A stretch of DNA of 64,000 bases from an uncultured Pelagibacteraceae bacterium (GTDB taxonomy: Bacteria; Pseudomonadota; Alphaproteobacteria; Pelagibacterales; Pelagibacteraceae), in contig CACJOA010000001.1 in the NCBI GenBank assembly GCA_902594915.1, positions 1-64,000 on the forward strand. The letters are read 5' to 3'. Below, piece by piece: positions 55,573-64,000 of this stretch. Each line of letters opens with the position of its first letter. Position 1 is the first letter of the stretch. The notes under the pieces are model-generated. The model did not search any database. It saw nothing but the letters and a program-made list of their open reading frames with translations, and had not been told where the DNA came from. The translations under genes were made by a program, and so were the position numbers.

Positions 55573-57957
55573 ATGCTAGCCCAACTTTACTATAATTTAA
55601 TACTTAAAAACCCAAAAACAGTCCTCGTAATATTAATCATCACAGTATTAAGTTTTGGTTACTATGCAAAAAATTTTAAATTAGATGCCTCATCTGAAAC
55701 TTTACTTTTAGATGGAGATCCAGACCTAAAATATTTACAAGAGGTTACAAAAAAATATGGCTCGAAAGAATTTTTGATTTTGACCTACACACCTAATGAG
55801 GGAATGGTATCTGATAATTCCATAAATAATCTTTTAAGTTTAAAATACAAAATTCAAAGCTTAAGTTGGGTTCATAGTGTTATAACTTTATTAGATGTAC
55901 CGTTATTAAATAGTTCAGATTCTCCACTACAAGAGAGGCTTAAAAATTTTAAAACATTAAAAGATGATGACATAGATAGAAATAGGGGATTTAGTGAAAT
56001 TTTAAGTAGTCCAGTTTTCAGAAATTTCGTAATTAGCGAAGATGGAAAAACAAGTGGAATAATAGTAAATATAAAAGATAATAATATTAAAAATACTTAC
56101 AAAAAATCAAAAAAAGAAATAGAGGATTACAAAGATCAAATAAAAAAACAAAATCATAAAAATATTATTGAAATTAGAGATGTTATTGAAAGTTATAAGG
56201 ATATTGGGAAAATACATCTAGGCGGAATACCTATGATTGCAGATGACATGATGTCCTTTATCAAAAGCGATATTATTGTTTTTGGAATTGGAGTCTTGCT
56301 TTTCATCATAGCAACTTTGTGGTTTGTTTTCAGAAAATTAATATGGATTATTGTTCCTATAAGTAGTTGTTTTTTTTCTGTAGTAATAATGATGGGAATT
56401 TTAGGATTATTAGGATGGAAAGTAACTGTTATTTCATCAAATTTTATAGCCCTCATGTTGATATTAACAATGGCGATGAACATTCATTTAAGTACAAGAT
56501 TTTTACAACTCAAAGAGAATTATCCTGAGAAGAATATTTTAGATTTAATTTCATTGACAACTAAAAAGATGTTTTGGCCTATCTTATATACAGTTGTTAC
56601 AACTGTCATTGCATTTTTATCATTAATATTTAGTGAGATAAAGCCAATTATTGATTTTGGGTGGATGATGACCTTGGGATTGATAACATCTTTTATAATC
56701 ACATTTACTCTTCTACCATCTTTAATTAATTTTGTTCCGCAAGAAAATATTTCCCTAAAAAGATATAAGGAGTCGATTATCACAAATTTTTTTGCAAAAT
56801 TTTCTAAAAATAATAAGAATATTATATTAATATTTACTGGAATTATTATAATACTGAGTTTTGTGGGAATTAGCCGTCTCGAAGTTGAAAATAGTTTTAT
56901 AAATTATTTTAGTAAAAAAACTGAAATTTATAAAGGAATGAAATTAATTGATGAAAAACTTGGGGGCACTACACCACTTGAAGTTATTTTAAAATTTCCT
57001 AAAAAAGATAAATCAAAATTTGATGAAGAGAGTGAATTCGAGGATTGGGATTCTGAAGATGAACAAAGTGATGAGAAATATTGGTTTACAAAAGACAAGA
57101 TTGACAAAATAGCATCAGCTCATAATTACTTAGATAGCTTGCCGCAGGTAGGAAAGGTTTTATCTTTTTCATCAATAATAGACGTTGCTACTATGCTTAA
57201 TAATAATAAACCACTTGGCACACTAGAAATGGGTGTACTTTACTCTAAAATTCCTCAAAGCATTAAGTCTGAGATAATTGATCCATATATTTCAATTATA
57301 GATAACGAAGCAAGAATTAGTCTGCGTATTATTGATTCTCAAGAGAACCTAAGAAGAAATGAATTAATAAAAAAGATTAATTATGATCTAAAAAATAAAG
57401 TAGGATTAAATGAAAATGAATTCAAACTTGCTGGAGTTTTAATTTTGTTTAATAATTTGCTTCAAAGTTTATTTAAATCTCAAATTTTAACTTTGGGTTT
57501 AGTCATGATTGGTATATTTTTTATGTTCTTAATACTTTTCAAAAATATTAAACTCTCGCTTATTGGAGTTGTACCAAATTTTATAGCTGCTTTTTTTATT
57601 TTAGGAATTATTGGATTGATTGGTATTCCATTAGATATGATGACAATTACTATAGCGGCGATCACAATTGGAATTGCCGTAGATAATAGCATTCATTACA
57701 TTTATCGTTTCAAAGAAGAATTTAATAATTTAAATGATTATAACAAAACTCTGGATCTGTGTCATAATACAGTTGGTATAGCAATATTAAATACTTCAAT
57801 TACAATTGTCTTTGGTTTTTCAATTCTAATCTTATCAAAATTCATACCTACTATTTATTTTGGAATTTTCACAGGATTTGCAATGTTATTAGCAATGATA
57901 TCAGTTTTAACATTACTACCCTTATTAATCCTGATGATTAAACCCTTTGATAATTAA
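55573..57957 (+). CDS. MMPL/RND-family membrane transporter
   Basis: A 794-residue protein with two repeats, each a helix, a large periplasmic loop and five helices. First helix about 14-32, then five at about 230-400; a helix at about 413-433, then five at about 640-790. The sequence GWMMTLGLITSFIITFTLLPSL and IGIAVDNSIHYIYRF are RND permease motifs. It resembles the HpnN/MMPL branch that moves lipids, rather than tripartite drug pumps. The second loop carries an acidic insertion (about 475-500). Substrate unknown. It lies between dnaB and cvpA. Confidence 0.82.
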   Translation: MLAQLYYNLILKNPKTVLVILIITVLSFGYYAKNFKLDASSETLLLDGDPDLKYLQEVTKKYGSKEFLILTYTPNEGMVSDNSINNLLSLKYKIQSLSWVHSVITLLDVPLLNSSDSPLQERLKNFKTLKDDDIDRNRGFSEILSSPVFRNFVISEDGKTSGIIVNIKDNNIKNTYKKSKKEIEDYKDQIKKQNHKNIIEIRDVIESYKDIGKIHLGGIPMIADDMMSFIKSDIIVFGIGVLLFIIATLWFVFRKLIWIIVPISSCFFSVVIMMGILGLLGWKVTVISSNFIALMLILTMAMNIHLSTRFLQLKENYPEKNILDLISLTTKKMFWPILYTVVTTVIAFLSLIFSEIKPIIDFGWMMTLGLITSFIITFTLLPSLINFVPQENISLKRYKESIITNFFAKFSKNNKNIILIFTGIIIILSFVGISRLEVENSFINYFSKKTEIYKGMKLIDEKLGGTTPLEVILKFPKKDKSKFDEESEFEDWDSEDEQSDEKYWFTKDKIDKIASAHNYLDSLPQVGKVLSFSSIIDVATMLNNNKPLGTLEMGVLYSKIPQSIKSEIIDPYISIIDNEARISLRIIDSQENLRRNELIKKINYDLKNKVGLNENEFKLAGVLILFNNLLQSLFKSQILTLGLVMIGIFFMFLILFKNIKLSLIGVVPNFIAAFFILGIIGLIGIPLDMMTITIAAITIGIAVDNSIHYIYRFKEEFNNLNDYNKTLDLCHNTVGIAILNTSITIVFGFSILILSKFIPTIYFGIFTGFAMLLAMISVLTLLPLLILMIKPFDN

Positions 57958-57962
57958 AATTA

Positions 57963-58508
57963 ATGACAGAAATTTTGAAAAATATCTCAGATGCTCTTTC
58001 AATTATTGATTTGATTTACTTAGTTATAACAATACTTTCTCTAATAAAGTGTTACAGCAAAGGCTTTGTCTTAAGTATTCTTGCAATGGCGAAATGGTTA
58101 TTAGCTTATGTCATAACTTTGATAATTTTTCCAAGACTAAAACCGTTAGTTAATGAAGCTTTTGATAATGAATATATTTTAGATATAGGTCTAGGAGTCG
58201 TAATTTTTATAATTGTTATTTTTTTAGTTCTTCTAATTAGCAAAGGGATAAGTAAAGCTGTCCAATATACGGGATTAGGAAGCTTAGATACGATTTTTGG
58301 ATTCTTTTTTGGATTTATTAGATCATATATTATCTCTGTTTGTCTATTTTCAGCTGTCCATATTGTGTATAATTATGATAAATGGCCGATAAATTTAGAT
58401 AAATCATACATCTTTCCATATTTAGAAAAAGGTAGTAATTATTTATTAAAAGAATTTCCTAATGAAAAAACATATCAAAATTCTAAAGAAAAAATTAAAG
58501 AACTATAA
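57963..58508 (+). CDS. CvpA-family membrane protein
   Basis: A 181-residue protein with about four helices (near 16-30, 42-58, 75-95, 108-128) and the CvpA-type GLGSLDTIFGFFFGFIRSYI block. CvpA is linked to envelope robustness and is classically encoded just before purF, as here. The last 47 bases overlap the purF start. Molecular function is not well defined in the family. Confidence 0.82.
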   Translation: MTEILKNISDALSIIDLIYLVITILSLIKCYSKGFVLSILAMAKWLLAYVITLIIFPRLKPLVNEAFDNEYILDIGLGVVIFIIVIFLVLLISKGISKAVQYTGLGSLDTIFGFFFGFIRSYIISVCLFSAVHIVYNYDKWPINLDKSYIFPYLEKGSNYLLKEFPNEKTYQNSKEKIKEL

Positions 58509-59943
58509 TCCAAAACTTAAAGAGGAATGTGGTATTTTTGGCGTAGGTAATGCCAAGGACGCTTCAGCTTTAACAGCATTAGGTCTTCATGCTCTTCAGC
58601 ATCGAGGCCAAGAGGGTTGTGGAATTGTTAGTTTTAATGGTAAGCAATATTTCTCTGAAAAAAGATTTGGATTAGTTGGAGATAATTTTAATAAAGAAAA
58701 AATATTAAAAAAATTACAAGGGGATTATGCGATTGGCCATAACAGATATAGCACTACTGGTGAAAATAGCCTAAGAAATATTCAGCCTTTTTTTGCAGAT
58801 ACAAACGCTGGAGGAATAGGTATTGCGCACAATGGTAATTTAACTAATTCTATTTCTCTTAGAAACAAATTAGTTAAAGAGGGTGCAATTTTTTATACTA
58901 CATCAGACACTGAAACAATTGTTCAATTAATAGCAAGATCTAAAAGATTAAAAACAATCGATAAAATTGTTGATGCTATTTTTCAGATTCAAGGAGGCTA
59001 TGCTTTAGTGATGCTTACACAAACTTCATTAATAGGAGTTAGAGATCCTTTTGGCATAAGACCTTTGGTAATTGGAAAGATTAAGAATAGTTATGTTTTG
59101 GCTTCTGAAACATGTGCACTTGATATAATCGGGGCAAAATTTTTAAGAGAAGTAGAAAATGGTGAAATTGTCATAATTAAAGAAGATACATTAAAGAGTA
59201 TAAAACCTTTTCATCCTAAAAAAGCAAGGCCATGTGTATTTGAATATATATATTTTTCAAGACCCGACAGTATTTTAAATAATAAATCAGTTTATGAATA
59301 TAGAAAAAATCTTGGTATTGAACTTGCAAAAGAAAATGATATTAATGCCGATATTGTAGTTCCTGTACCAGACTCTGGGAATGCTGCGGCCTTGGGTTTT
59401 GCCCAGCATCTTAATAAAAAATTTGAATTAGGATTAATTAGAAATCATTATGTTGGTAGAACATTTATTGAGCCAAGCCAAAAAATTAGAAGTTTAGGTG
59501 TTAAACTAAAATTGAATGCTAATCAGTCTACTATTAAAGAAAAAAAAATAATTTTGATTGATGACTCGCTTGTTAGAGGCACAACATCTTTTAAGATTGT
59601 TAAAATGTTATATGATGCAGGTGCAAAAGAAGTGCATGTCAGAATAGCTTGCCCAGAAATTAAATACCCAGATTTTTATGGTGTAGACACCCCAACTAAA
59701 AAAGAATTGCTTTCAGCAAATAAAAATAAAGATGAAATATGCAAATATATTGGAGCTAAATCTTTAGAATTTTTATCTTTGAACGGTATGTATAGAGCTA
59801 TAGGATTTGATAAAAGAAACCAAAGTTATCCTCAATTGACAGATCATTATTTTACTGGAGATTATCCTGTTAAACCAATTGATGAACTTGGAGATAATAA
59901 AGTTACACAATTATCTTTATTAAGTTCGGTATCAAATAACTAA
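58462..59943 (+). CDS. purF: Amidophosphoribosyltransferase
   Basis: A 493-residue enzyme of the first committed step of purine synthesis. The glutaminase part begins at Cys23 in EECGIFGVG, followed by LHALQHRGQEGCGI and HNRYSTTG. The PRTase part has VPVPDSGNAAALGF and the PRPP loop IILIDDSLVRGTTS. Cys23 must become the N-terminus, so a 22-residue lysine-rich leader would be removed, as propeptides are in Bacillus PurF. The only available ATG lies 47 bases inside cvpA. Confidence 0.95.
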   Translation: MKKHIKILKKKLKNYNPKLKEECGIFGVGNAKDASALTALGLHALQHRGQEGCGIVSFNGKQYFSEKRFGLVGDNFNKEKILKKLQGDYAIGHNRYSTTGENSLRNIQPFFADTNAGGIGIAHNGNLTNSISLRNKLVKEGAIFYTTSDTETIVQLIARSKRLKTIDKIVDAIFQIQGGYALVMLTQTSLIGVRDPFGIRPLVIGKIKNSYVLASETCALDIIGAKFLREVENGEIVIIKEDTLKSIKPFHPKKARPCVFEYIYFSRPDSILNNKSVYEYRKNLGIELAKENDINADIVVPVPDSGNAAALGFAQHLNKKFELGLIRNHYVGRTFIEPSQKIRSLGVKLKLNANQSTIKEKKIILIDDSLVRGTTSFKIVKMLYDAGAKEVHVRIACPEIKYPDFYGVDTPTKKELLSANKNKDEICKYIGAKSLEFLSLNGMYRAIGFDKRNQSYPQLTDHYFTGDYPVKPIDELGDNKVTQLSLLSSVSNN

Positions 59944-59946
59944 TTT

Positions 59947-60504
59947 ATGAAAAAAGTAAGTTTTACAGAAATGAAAGAAGGGACTAAAGAGGATTATCTT
60001 TTTCTTGATAAACATGAAAAAAACTTCGCCAGCAAAACAGCAGACAGAATTTTAAAATTTATGTCCAGTCTTACTGAGACTTTAGAAGGCTATCAAGTTT
60101 CAAGACTAGATCATTCACTACAATGTGCTACAAGAGCTTATAAGAACGGAGAAAGCGATGAATTGGTGGTTGCAGCTTTGTTGCACGATATTGGTGATGA
60201 GTTGGCTCCAATGAACCACTCCGAATATGCAGCTGCGATTCTTAAGCCATATGTGTCAGAAAAAACTCATTGGATAATTGAAAAACATGGTGAATTTCAA
60301 ATGTTTTATTATGCTCATCATTTAGGTGGTGATAAAAATAAAAGAGAAAAATACAAAAATCATAAATATTATCAAGACACAATAAACTTTTGTGAGAAAT
60401 ATGATCAAAATTCTTTTGATCCAAATTATAAATCTTTACCATTGGAGTTTTTTAAGCCAATTGTGAAAAAAATTTTTTCTAGAAAACCTTATACTTCTGT
60501 TTAA
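59947..60504 (+). CDS. HD-domain protein resembling PhnZ-type diiron oxygenases
   Basis: A 185-residue HD-domain protein. The pattern VSRLDHSLQCATRAY with His56, then ALLHDIGDEL with His80-Asp81, NHSEYAA (His91), EKHGEF (His114) and KYDQNSF (Asp153) fits the ligand set of the PhnZ/TmpB mixed-valence diiron oxygenases (extra His before the HD pair). It differs at the substrate-gating YxxE of PhnZ: the position of Glu is Tyr49. It may therefore be an oxygenase on another substrate or a phosphohydrolase. It lies three bases after purF and 23 bases before gshA. Confidence 0.65.
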   Translation: MKKVSFTEMKEGTKEDYLFLDKHEKNFASKTADRILKFMSSLTETLEGYQVSRLDHSLQCATRAYKNGESDELVVAALLHDIGDELAPMNHSEYAAAILKPYVSEKTHWIIEKHGEFQMFYYAHHLGGDKNKREKYKNHKYYQDTINFCEKYDQNSFDPNYKSLPLEFFKPIVKKIFSRKPYTSV

Positions 60505-60527
60505 ATTTTTTAGACTAATTTTTACCT

Positions 60528-61823
60528 ATGATTGATACCAAAGAAAAAATAATCGAATATTTTAGATCAGGGATTAAAAAAGAAAAAAACTTTAAAATTG
60601 GAGTTGAGCACGAAAAATTTTTATTTGATAACACAAATAACAAACGTGTTGATTACTCTAAAATAAAAGAAATGTTTGAGTCCTTATCAGAATTTGGTTG
60701 GAATCAAGTTTTAGAAAAAAAAAAATTAGTTGGATTGAACAAAGGTGATAAAAACATTACTCTCGAGCCAGGAAATCAAATAGAACTATCTGGAGAAAAA
60801 CTCAGTAATATTCATCAAGTTTGTGCAGAATCACAAGAATATTTATTTGAGCTAAGACAAGTAACCAAAAAACTTGACCTGAGTATTGTAAGTTTAGGTT
60901 TTGATCCTATTTCGAAATTAAGTGAGGTTCCGAATAATCCAAAAAAAAGATATAAACTTATGACCAAGGAAATGCCAAGTGGCGGTAAACTAAGTTTAGA
61001 TATGATGTATAGAACTTGTGGTACACAATTAAATATTGATTATAGTTCAGAATTAGATTTTGTAAAAAAGTTTAAAGTAGTAAATTCTATTGTTCCAATA
61101 TCAATATCCTTGTTTGCAAATTCATCAATTGTTGAAAAAAAAAACAGTAATTATTTATCTTATAGATCAAAAGTATGGCAAAATACTTCACGAAGTGGAT
61201 TACCAAAAATTTTTTTTGAAGAATTAAATTTTGAAAAGTATGCAGATTTTGTAATGGACTTTCCAATCTTATTTATTCAAAATCAAGATGAATATATTCC
61301 AGGTAAAGAATATAAGTTTAAAGATTTTATGAATAGAAAAATTAATGAAATTGAAAATCGTCTACCCAATGAACATGATCTGTCACTTCATCTAAGTACA
61401 ATCTTTACAGAAAACAGGTTGAAAAAATATATTGAGCTAAGATCAATGGATACCTGTGGCTGGGATTGTCTTTGTGCCGGTCCAGCTTTTTATATTGGAT
61501 TACTCTATGGAAATCTTGACGAAATTTATGAAATAATTTCAAAGTGGGATAAAAGTAAAATTATAAATGCGTATCTTGAAGCTCCGATTAAAGGATTTAA
61601 TACACAATTAATGGGCAAAGATCTTCTTTATTGGGCAACTACTTTATTATCTGTATCACGAAAAGGACTTGAGAATAGAGATATTCAAAACAAAGCTAAA
61701 AAAAATGAGTGTTTATTTTTAAGTCATTTACAAAAAATAATTAATAATAAAACTACGAATGCAGATCATATGATTAATAAATTTTCCAAGAATGAAGATT
61801 TGAACGAATTATATGATAAATAA
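60528..61823 (+). CDS. gshA: Glutamate-cysteine ligase, plant/alphaproteobacterial type
   Basis: A 431-residue GCL of the GCS2-like class shared by plants and Alphaproteobacteria. Motifs: FKIGVEHEKFLFD (ATP/metal glutamates), ITLEPGNQIELSGE, MMYRTCGTQLNIDY, and the block HLSTIFTENRLKKYIELRSMDTCGW. It makes gamma-glutamylcysteine, the first step to glutathione. It overlaps gshB by 11 bases, so both enzymes are made together. Confidence 0.93.
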   Translation: MIDTKEKIIEYFRSGIKKEKNFKIGVEHEKFLFDNTNNKRVDYSKIKEMFESLSEFGWNQVLEKKKLVGLNKGDKNITLEPGNQIELSGEKLSNIHQVCAESQEYLFELRQVTKKLDLSIVSLGFDPISKLSEVPNNPKKRYKLMTKEMPSGGKLSLDMMYRTCGTQLNIDYSSELDFVKKFKVVNSIVPISISLFANSSIVEKKNSNYLSYRSKVWQNTSRSGLPKIFFEELNFEKYADFVMDFPILFIQNQDEYIPGKEYKFKDFMNRKINEIENRLPNEHDLSLHLSTIFTENRLKKYIELRSMDTCGWDCLCAGPAFYIGLLYGNLDEIYEIISKWDKSKIINAYLEAPIKGFNTQLMGKDLLYWATTLLSVSRKGLENRDIQNKAKKNECLFLSHLQKIINNKTTNADHMINKFSKNEDLNELYDK

Positions 61824-62739
61824 AATTGTAGCTATTCAAGGAAATAATCCTTTATCCCTAAATCCTAAAACAGATACAAGTGTTTTTCTTGCTAATGAAA
61901 TTCAAAAGAAGAAGTATAAAATTTTTTATTATGAACCAAAAAGTTTATCAATAGTAAATTCTAAAGTAATAGCTGATGGATTTTTTATAAAGTTCAATTA
62001 CAAAAAAAAAAAATTTTTTGAAATCATTAAAAAGCAAAAATTAAATCTTATTAAATGCAAATTTATATTAATTAGACAAGATCCGCCGTTTAATTTAGAG
62101 TATATCACGACTACATACATATTAGATACTATAAAAAAAAATGTAGAAATTATTAACAATCCAACATCAATAAGAAATATTTCTGAAAAGCTTTATTCTG
62201 TAAAATATAAAAAAATAATGCCTAGTACAATTTTTTCTCAAAATATTAAAGAGATTAAAAATTTTTTTAAAGCACATTCTAAAGTAATAATTAAACCAAT
62301 TCATAGTTATAGCGGTAATGATATTCATATGTTGAAAAAATTTGACTCAAAGACTGTCAAAAAATTAATAAAAAAACATAATTTTATCATATGCCAAAAA
62401 TATTTACCCAAAATAAAAAAAGGAGATAAGCGAATTTTTTTGATTAATGGAAAAATTATGGGCGCAATTTCAAGGATTCCCAAAAAAGGTTCTTTTTTAA
62501 GTAATATGAGCAAAGGTGCAAAACCTGTTAATACTAAATTAACGAGGAAAGAGAGAGAAATATCTAAAATGATTGCTAAAGATCTCAAAAAAGAAAAAAT
62601 ATTTTTTGCAGGAATTGATCTTATAGATCAAAGACTCAACGGAGATATTAATGTTACATCACCAACAGGATTAAAAACTTTTTATGATTTATCTAAGATC
62701 AATCTAGCTAAAATTTTTTGGAAAGAACTAAAAGCGTGA
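61813..62739 (+). CDS. gshB: Glutathione synthetase
   Basis: A 308-residue ATP-grasp enzyme. Diagnostic blocks: LIRQDPPFNLEYITTTYIL, INNPTSIRNISEKL, KPIHSYSGNDIHML, KGDKRIFLINGKIMGAISRIP and INVTSPTG at the end. The glycine loop usually reads KPLDGxGG; KPIHSYSG is a divergent version. It adds glycine to gamma-glutamylcysteine. It overlaps gshA upstream and the DMT exporter downstream (GTGA). Confidence 0.92.
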   Translation: MINKIVAIQGNNPLSLNPKTDTSVFLANEIQKKKYKIFYYEPKSLSIVNSKVIADGFFIKFNYKKKKFFEIIKKQKLNLIKCKFILIRQDPPFNLEYITTTYILDTIKKNVEIINNPTSIRNISEKLYSVKYKKIMPSTIFSQNIKEIKNFFKAHSKVIIKPIHSYSGNDIHMLKKFDSKTVKKLIKKHNFIICQKYLPKIKKGDKRIFLINGKIMGAISRIPKKGSFLSNMSKGAKPVNTKLTRKEREISKMIAKDLKKEKIFFAGIDLIDQRLNGDINVTSPTGLKTFYDLSKINLAKIFWKELKA

Positions 62740-63596
62740 ATAATTTAAGTGATCAACAAAAAGGTTCTTTGCTAGCTTTTGTTGCGGTTATATTTATCAC
62801 CCCAGACTCTTTGTTTATAAGGCTATCTAATATTGATACTTGGGGGCTTGTATTTTACAGAGGATTGATACCTTTTTTTTTGGTTTTTCTCGTTATGTTG
62901 ATAATTTATAAACTCAGTTTTTTTAGAATTCTTTTTACCAGTGGTCATCACGGCCTGATATATGTTGTAACTTTCAGTATAACAAATATCACTTTTGTGG
63001 TTTCAATACAAAATACAAATGTTGCTAATACTCTTGTAATGATTGCTACTGCTCCAATGCTTTCAGCACTACTAAGTGCTATTTTTTTAAAAGAACCTCC
63101 GGATAAAAAAACTCTTGTATCAATAGTAATTACTTTTTTAGCTATAATCTTTATTTTTTTTGACTCTTTAAAACTTGGTAATTTTTATGGTGATATATTA
63201 GGATTAATTACAGCATTAGGTTTAGCAGTGGGTGCTGTGACTATAAGATCTGCTAAATCTAAAAATTTGGTTCCAGCTGCAGTGGTTGGTAAACTTTTTG
63301 TTGCATTATTTGCTTTATTTTTTGTAAGAAGTTTTGAACTTTCAGAAAAAGACATATTCATTGTTCCACTTATGTGCACACTATGCGTTGCAATTCCATT
63401 TGTTCTAGTGACAATTGCTCCAAGATTTATACCTGCAGCAGAAGTAAACCTTTTCTTTTTATTGGAAACAATAATTGGTCCAATCTGGGTCTGGATGATT
63501 ATAAAGGAACAACCAAGTATTGAAACTATTCAAGGGGGTATAATAATAATTTTGACAATTGCTATTCACTCATTTTTAAAACTAAAAAATTCATAA
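62736..63596 (+). CDS. DMT (EamA) family transporter
   Basis: A 286-residue membrane protein with about ten helices in two EamA repeats. It begins VNNLSDQQKGSLLAFVAVIF, with FITPDSLFIRL and an RGLIPFFLVF block. I take the GTG at 62736, which overlaps the gshB stop as GTGA, the same arrangement as pdxA-rsmA. A TTG 18 bases upstream is less likely. Its place after gshAB raises the possibility of export of a thiol or metabolite, which is inference only. Confidence 0.85.
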   Translation: MNNLSDQQKGSLLAFVAVIFITPDSLFIRLSNIDTWGLVFYRGLIPFFLVFLVMLIIYKLSFFRILFTSGHHGLIYVVTFSITNITFVVSIQNTNVANTLVMIATAPMLSALLSAIFLKEPPDKKTLVSIVITFLAIIFIFFDSLKLGNFYGDILGLITALGLAVGAVTIRSAKSKNLVPAAVVGKLFVALFALFFVRSFELSEKDIFIVPLMCTLCVAIPFVLVTIAPRFIPAAEVNLFFLLETIIGPIWVWMIIKEQPSIETIQGGIIIILTIAIHSFLKLKNS

Positions 63597-63598
63597 GC

Positions 63599-63626
63599 TT
63601 GTCACAATTAAGACTTGATTTATTAA
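63599..63626 (+). promoter_or_regulatory. Possible promoter of the MFS gene
   Basis: TTGTCA (5 of 6) and TATTAA (4 of 6) with 16 bases between, ending 28 bases before the ATG at 63655. Confidence 0.35.
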
Positions 63627-63654
63627 TAGACCGCGAATACTTACGATAGTTTTT

Positions 63655-64000
63655 ATGAATAAAGTTTTAAAAAATTCTTGGGCACTATTTCTTGGGATGA
63701 GCTTTATTATGATGGCATATGGTTTTCAAGGAACTCTCTTGGGAGTTAGGGCTGTCCAAGAAGAATTTAGTTTAACATCTACTGGTTTTATGATGTCTGG
63801 TTATTTTGTTGGATATTTTATAGGTGCAGCAACAATTCCTAATATCATTTCTAGAGTTGGTCATATAAGAGTTTTTGCAGCCTTTGCATCATTAGCATCA
63901 TTAGTTATTCTAATTCATTCTATTATAATCAATCCTTTTGTTTGGTTTCTACTTAGAGTTTTAACTGGAATAAGTATGGTTTGCATTTATACAGTTGCTG
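63655..64000 (+). CDS. MFS transporter, N-terminal part
   Basis: The gene starts at an ATG at 63655 and runs off the right edge; 115 residues are visible. They contain at least three membrane helices. The segment FMMSGYFVGYFIGAATIPNIISRVGHIRVFAAF, including the RVGHIR loop between helices 2 and 3, is of the major facilitator YcaD/UMF2 type. Substrate is unknown. It is separated by 58 bases from the DMT exporter, with its own possible promoter. Confidence 0.8.
   Translation, partial: MNKVLKNSWALFLGMSFIMMAYGFQGTLLGVRAVQEEFSLTSTGFMMSGYFVGYFIGAATIPNIISRVGHIRVFAAFASLASLVILIHSIIINPFVWFLLRVLTGISMVCIYTVA

Noticed and set aside
1-64000. Search for tRNA, rRNA, insertion sequences, prophage genes, CRISPR arrays and defence systems
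   Set aside because: None was seen; gaps are too short and contain no cloverleaf, repeat array or terminal inverted repeats, and all sizeable frames fit cellular genes.

Overview
The window looks like a piece of a SAR11-type (Pelagibacterales) alphaproteobacterial chromosome. This is inferred from the very high A+T content, coding density close to saturation, few recognisable Shine-Dalgarno sequences, many overlapping genes, and alphaproteobacterial markers: an NDUFA12-type complex I accessory protein, DUF2155 and DUF2066 proteins, an RNase E with an acidic S1 insertion, and the order lptF-lptG-lptD-surA-pdxA-rsmA. I saw no rRNA, tRNA, insertion sequence, prophage or CRISPR array. The only stretch over 300 bases outside a firmly assigned gene is 9814-10139. 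It holds an in-frame lysine-rich extension upstream of an aldehyde dehydrogenase, plus about 137 A+T-rich bases.

Layout. 1-1705: start of a CcdA-type protein (cut by the left edge) and an aldehyde dehydrogenase. 1810-2133: a GYD-domain protein closed by a strong hairpin. 2286-7266: the most unusual block. DUF4956 membrane protein, VTC-type polyphosphate polymerase and a CotH/beta-helix protein form a tight operon, and they are met tail to tail by a membrane-anchored phosphoesterase-fold protein. That protein has lost several metal ligands, and the CotH domain also looks altered at its catalytic aspartate. 7395-12410: thioesterase, DUF779 plus aldehyde dehydrogenase, homocysteine methyltransferase, DMT exporter, YbaK. 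12545-13951: glnA. 13954-20358: a 60-codon gene with a leaderless-type promoter, then a complete suf operon led by an IscR-like regulator, with a palindromic operator over its promoter.

20494-31841: alpha/beta hydrolase, anmK, tyrS, an AsmA-like protein, prfB (an intact gene with a programmed +1 frameshift), PBP1A, RNase E without its zinc-link cysteines, thiG. 31844-42898: thiS, aroQ, accBC, DUF2155, NDUFA12, a free-standing NrdJ C-terminal domain, aspS, an Hda-like protein, DUF2066, purM/purN, ndk, pepA. 43008-50302: LPS export and outer-membrane assembly (lptF, lptG, lptD, surA), then pdxA and rsmA. 50291-52883: gmk, acpP, fabG, fabD. 52971-55551: rpsF, rpsR, rplI, dnaB. 55573-64000: MMPL transporter, cvpA, purF, an HD-domain diiron-oxygenase-like protein, gshA, gshB, a DMT exporter and the start of an MFS transporter.

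How the parts fit. Most of the window is housekeeping: Fe-S assembly, nucleotide, fatty-acid and cofactor synthesis, cell envelope. The best candidates for undescribed biology are the polyphosphate/CotH/pseudo-phosphoesterase locus (2286-7266), the lysine-rich tail fused in frame to an aldehyde dehydrogenase (9814-10002), and the PhnZ-like HD protein placed directly before glutathione synthesis (59947-62739). All functional statements are from reading the sequence; no database search was run.
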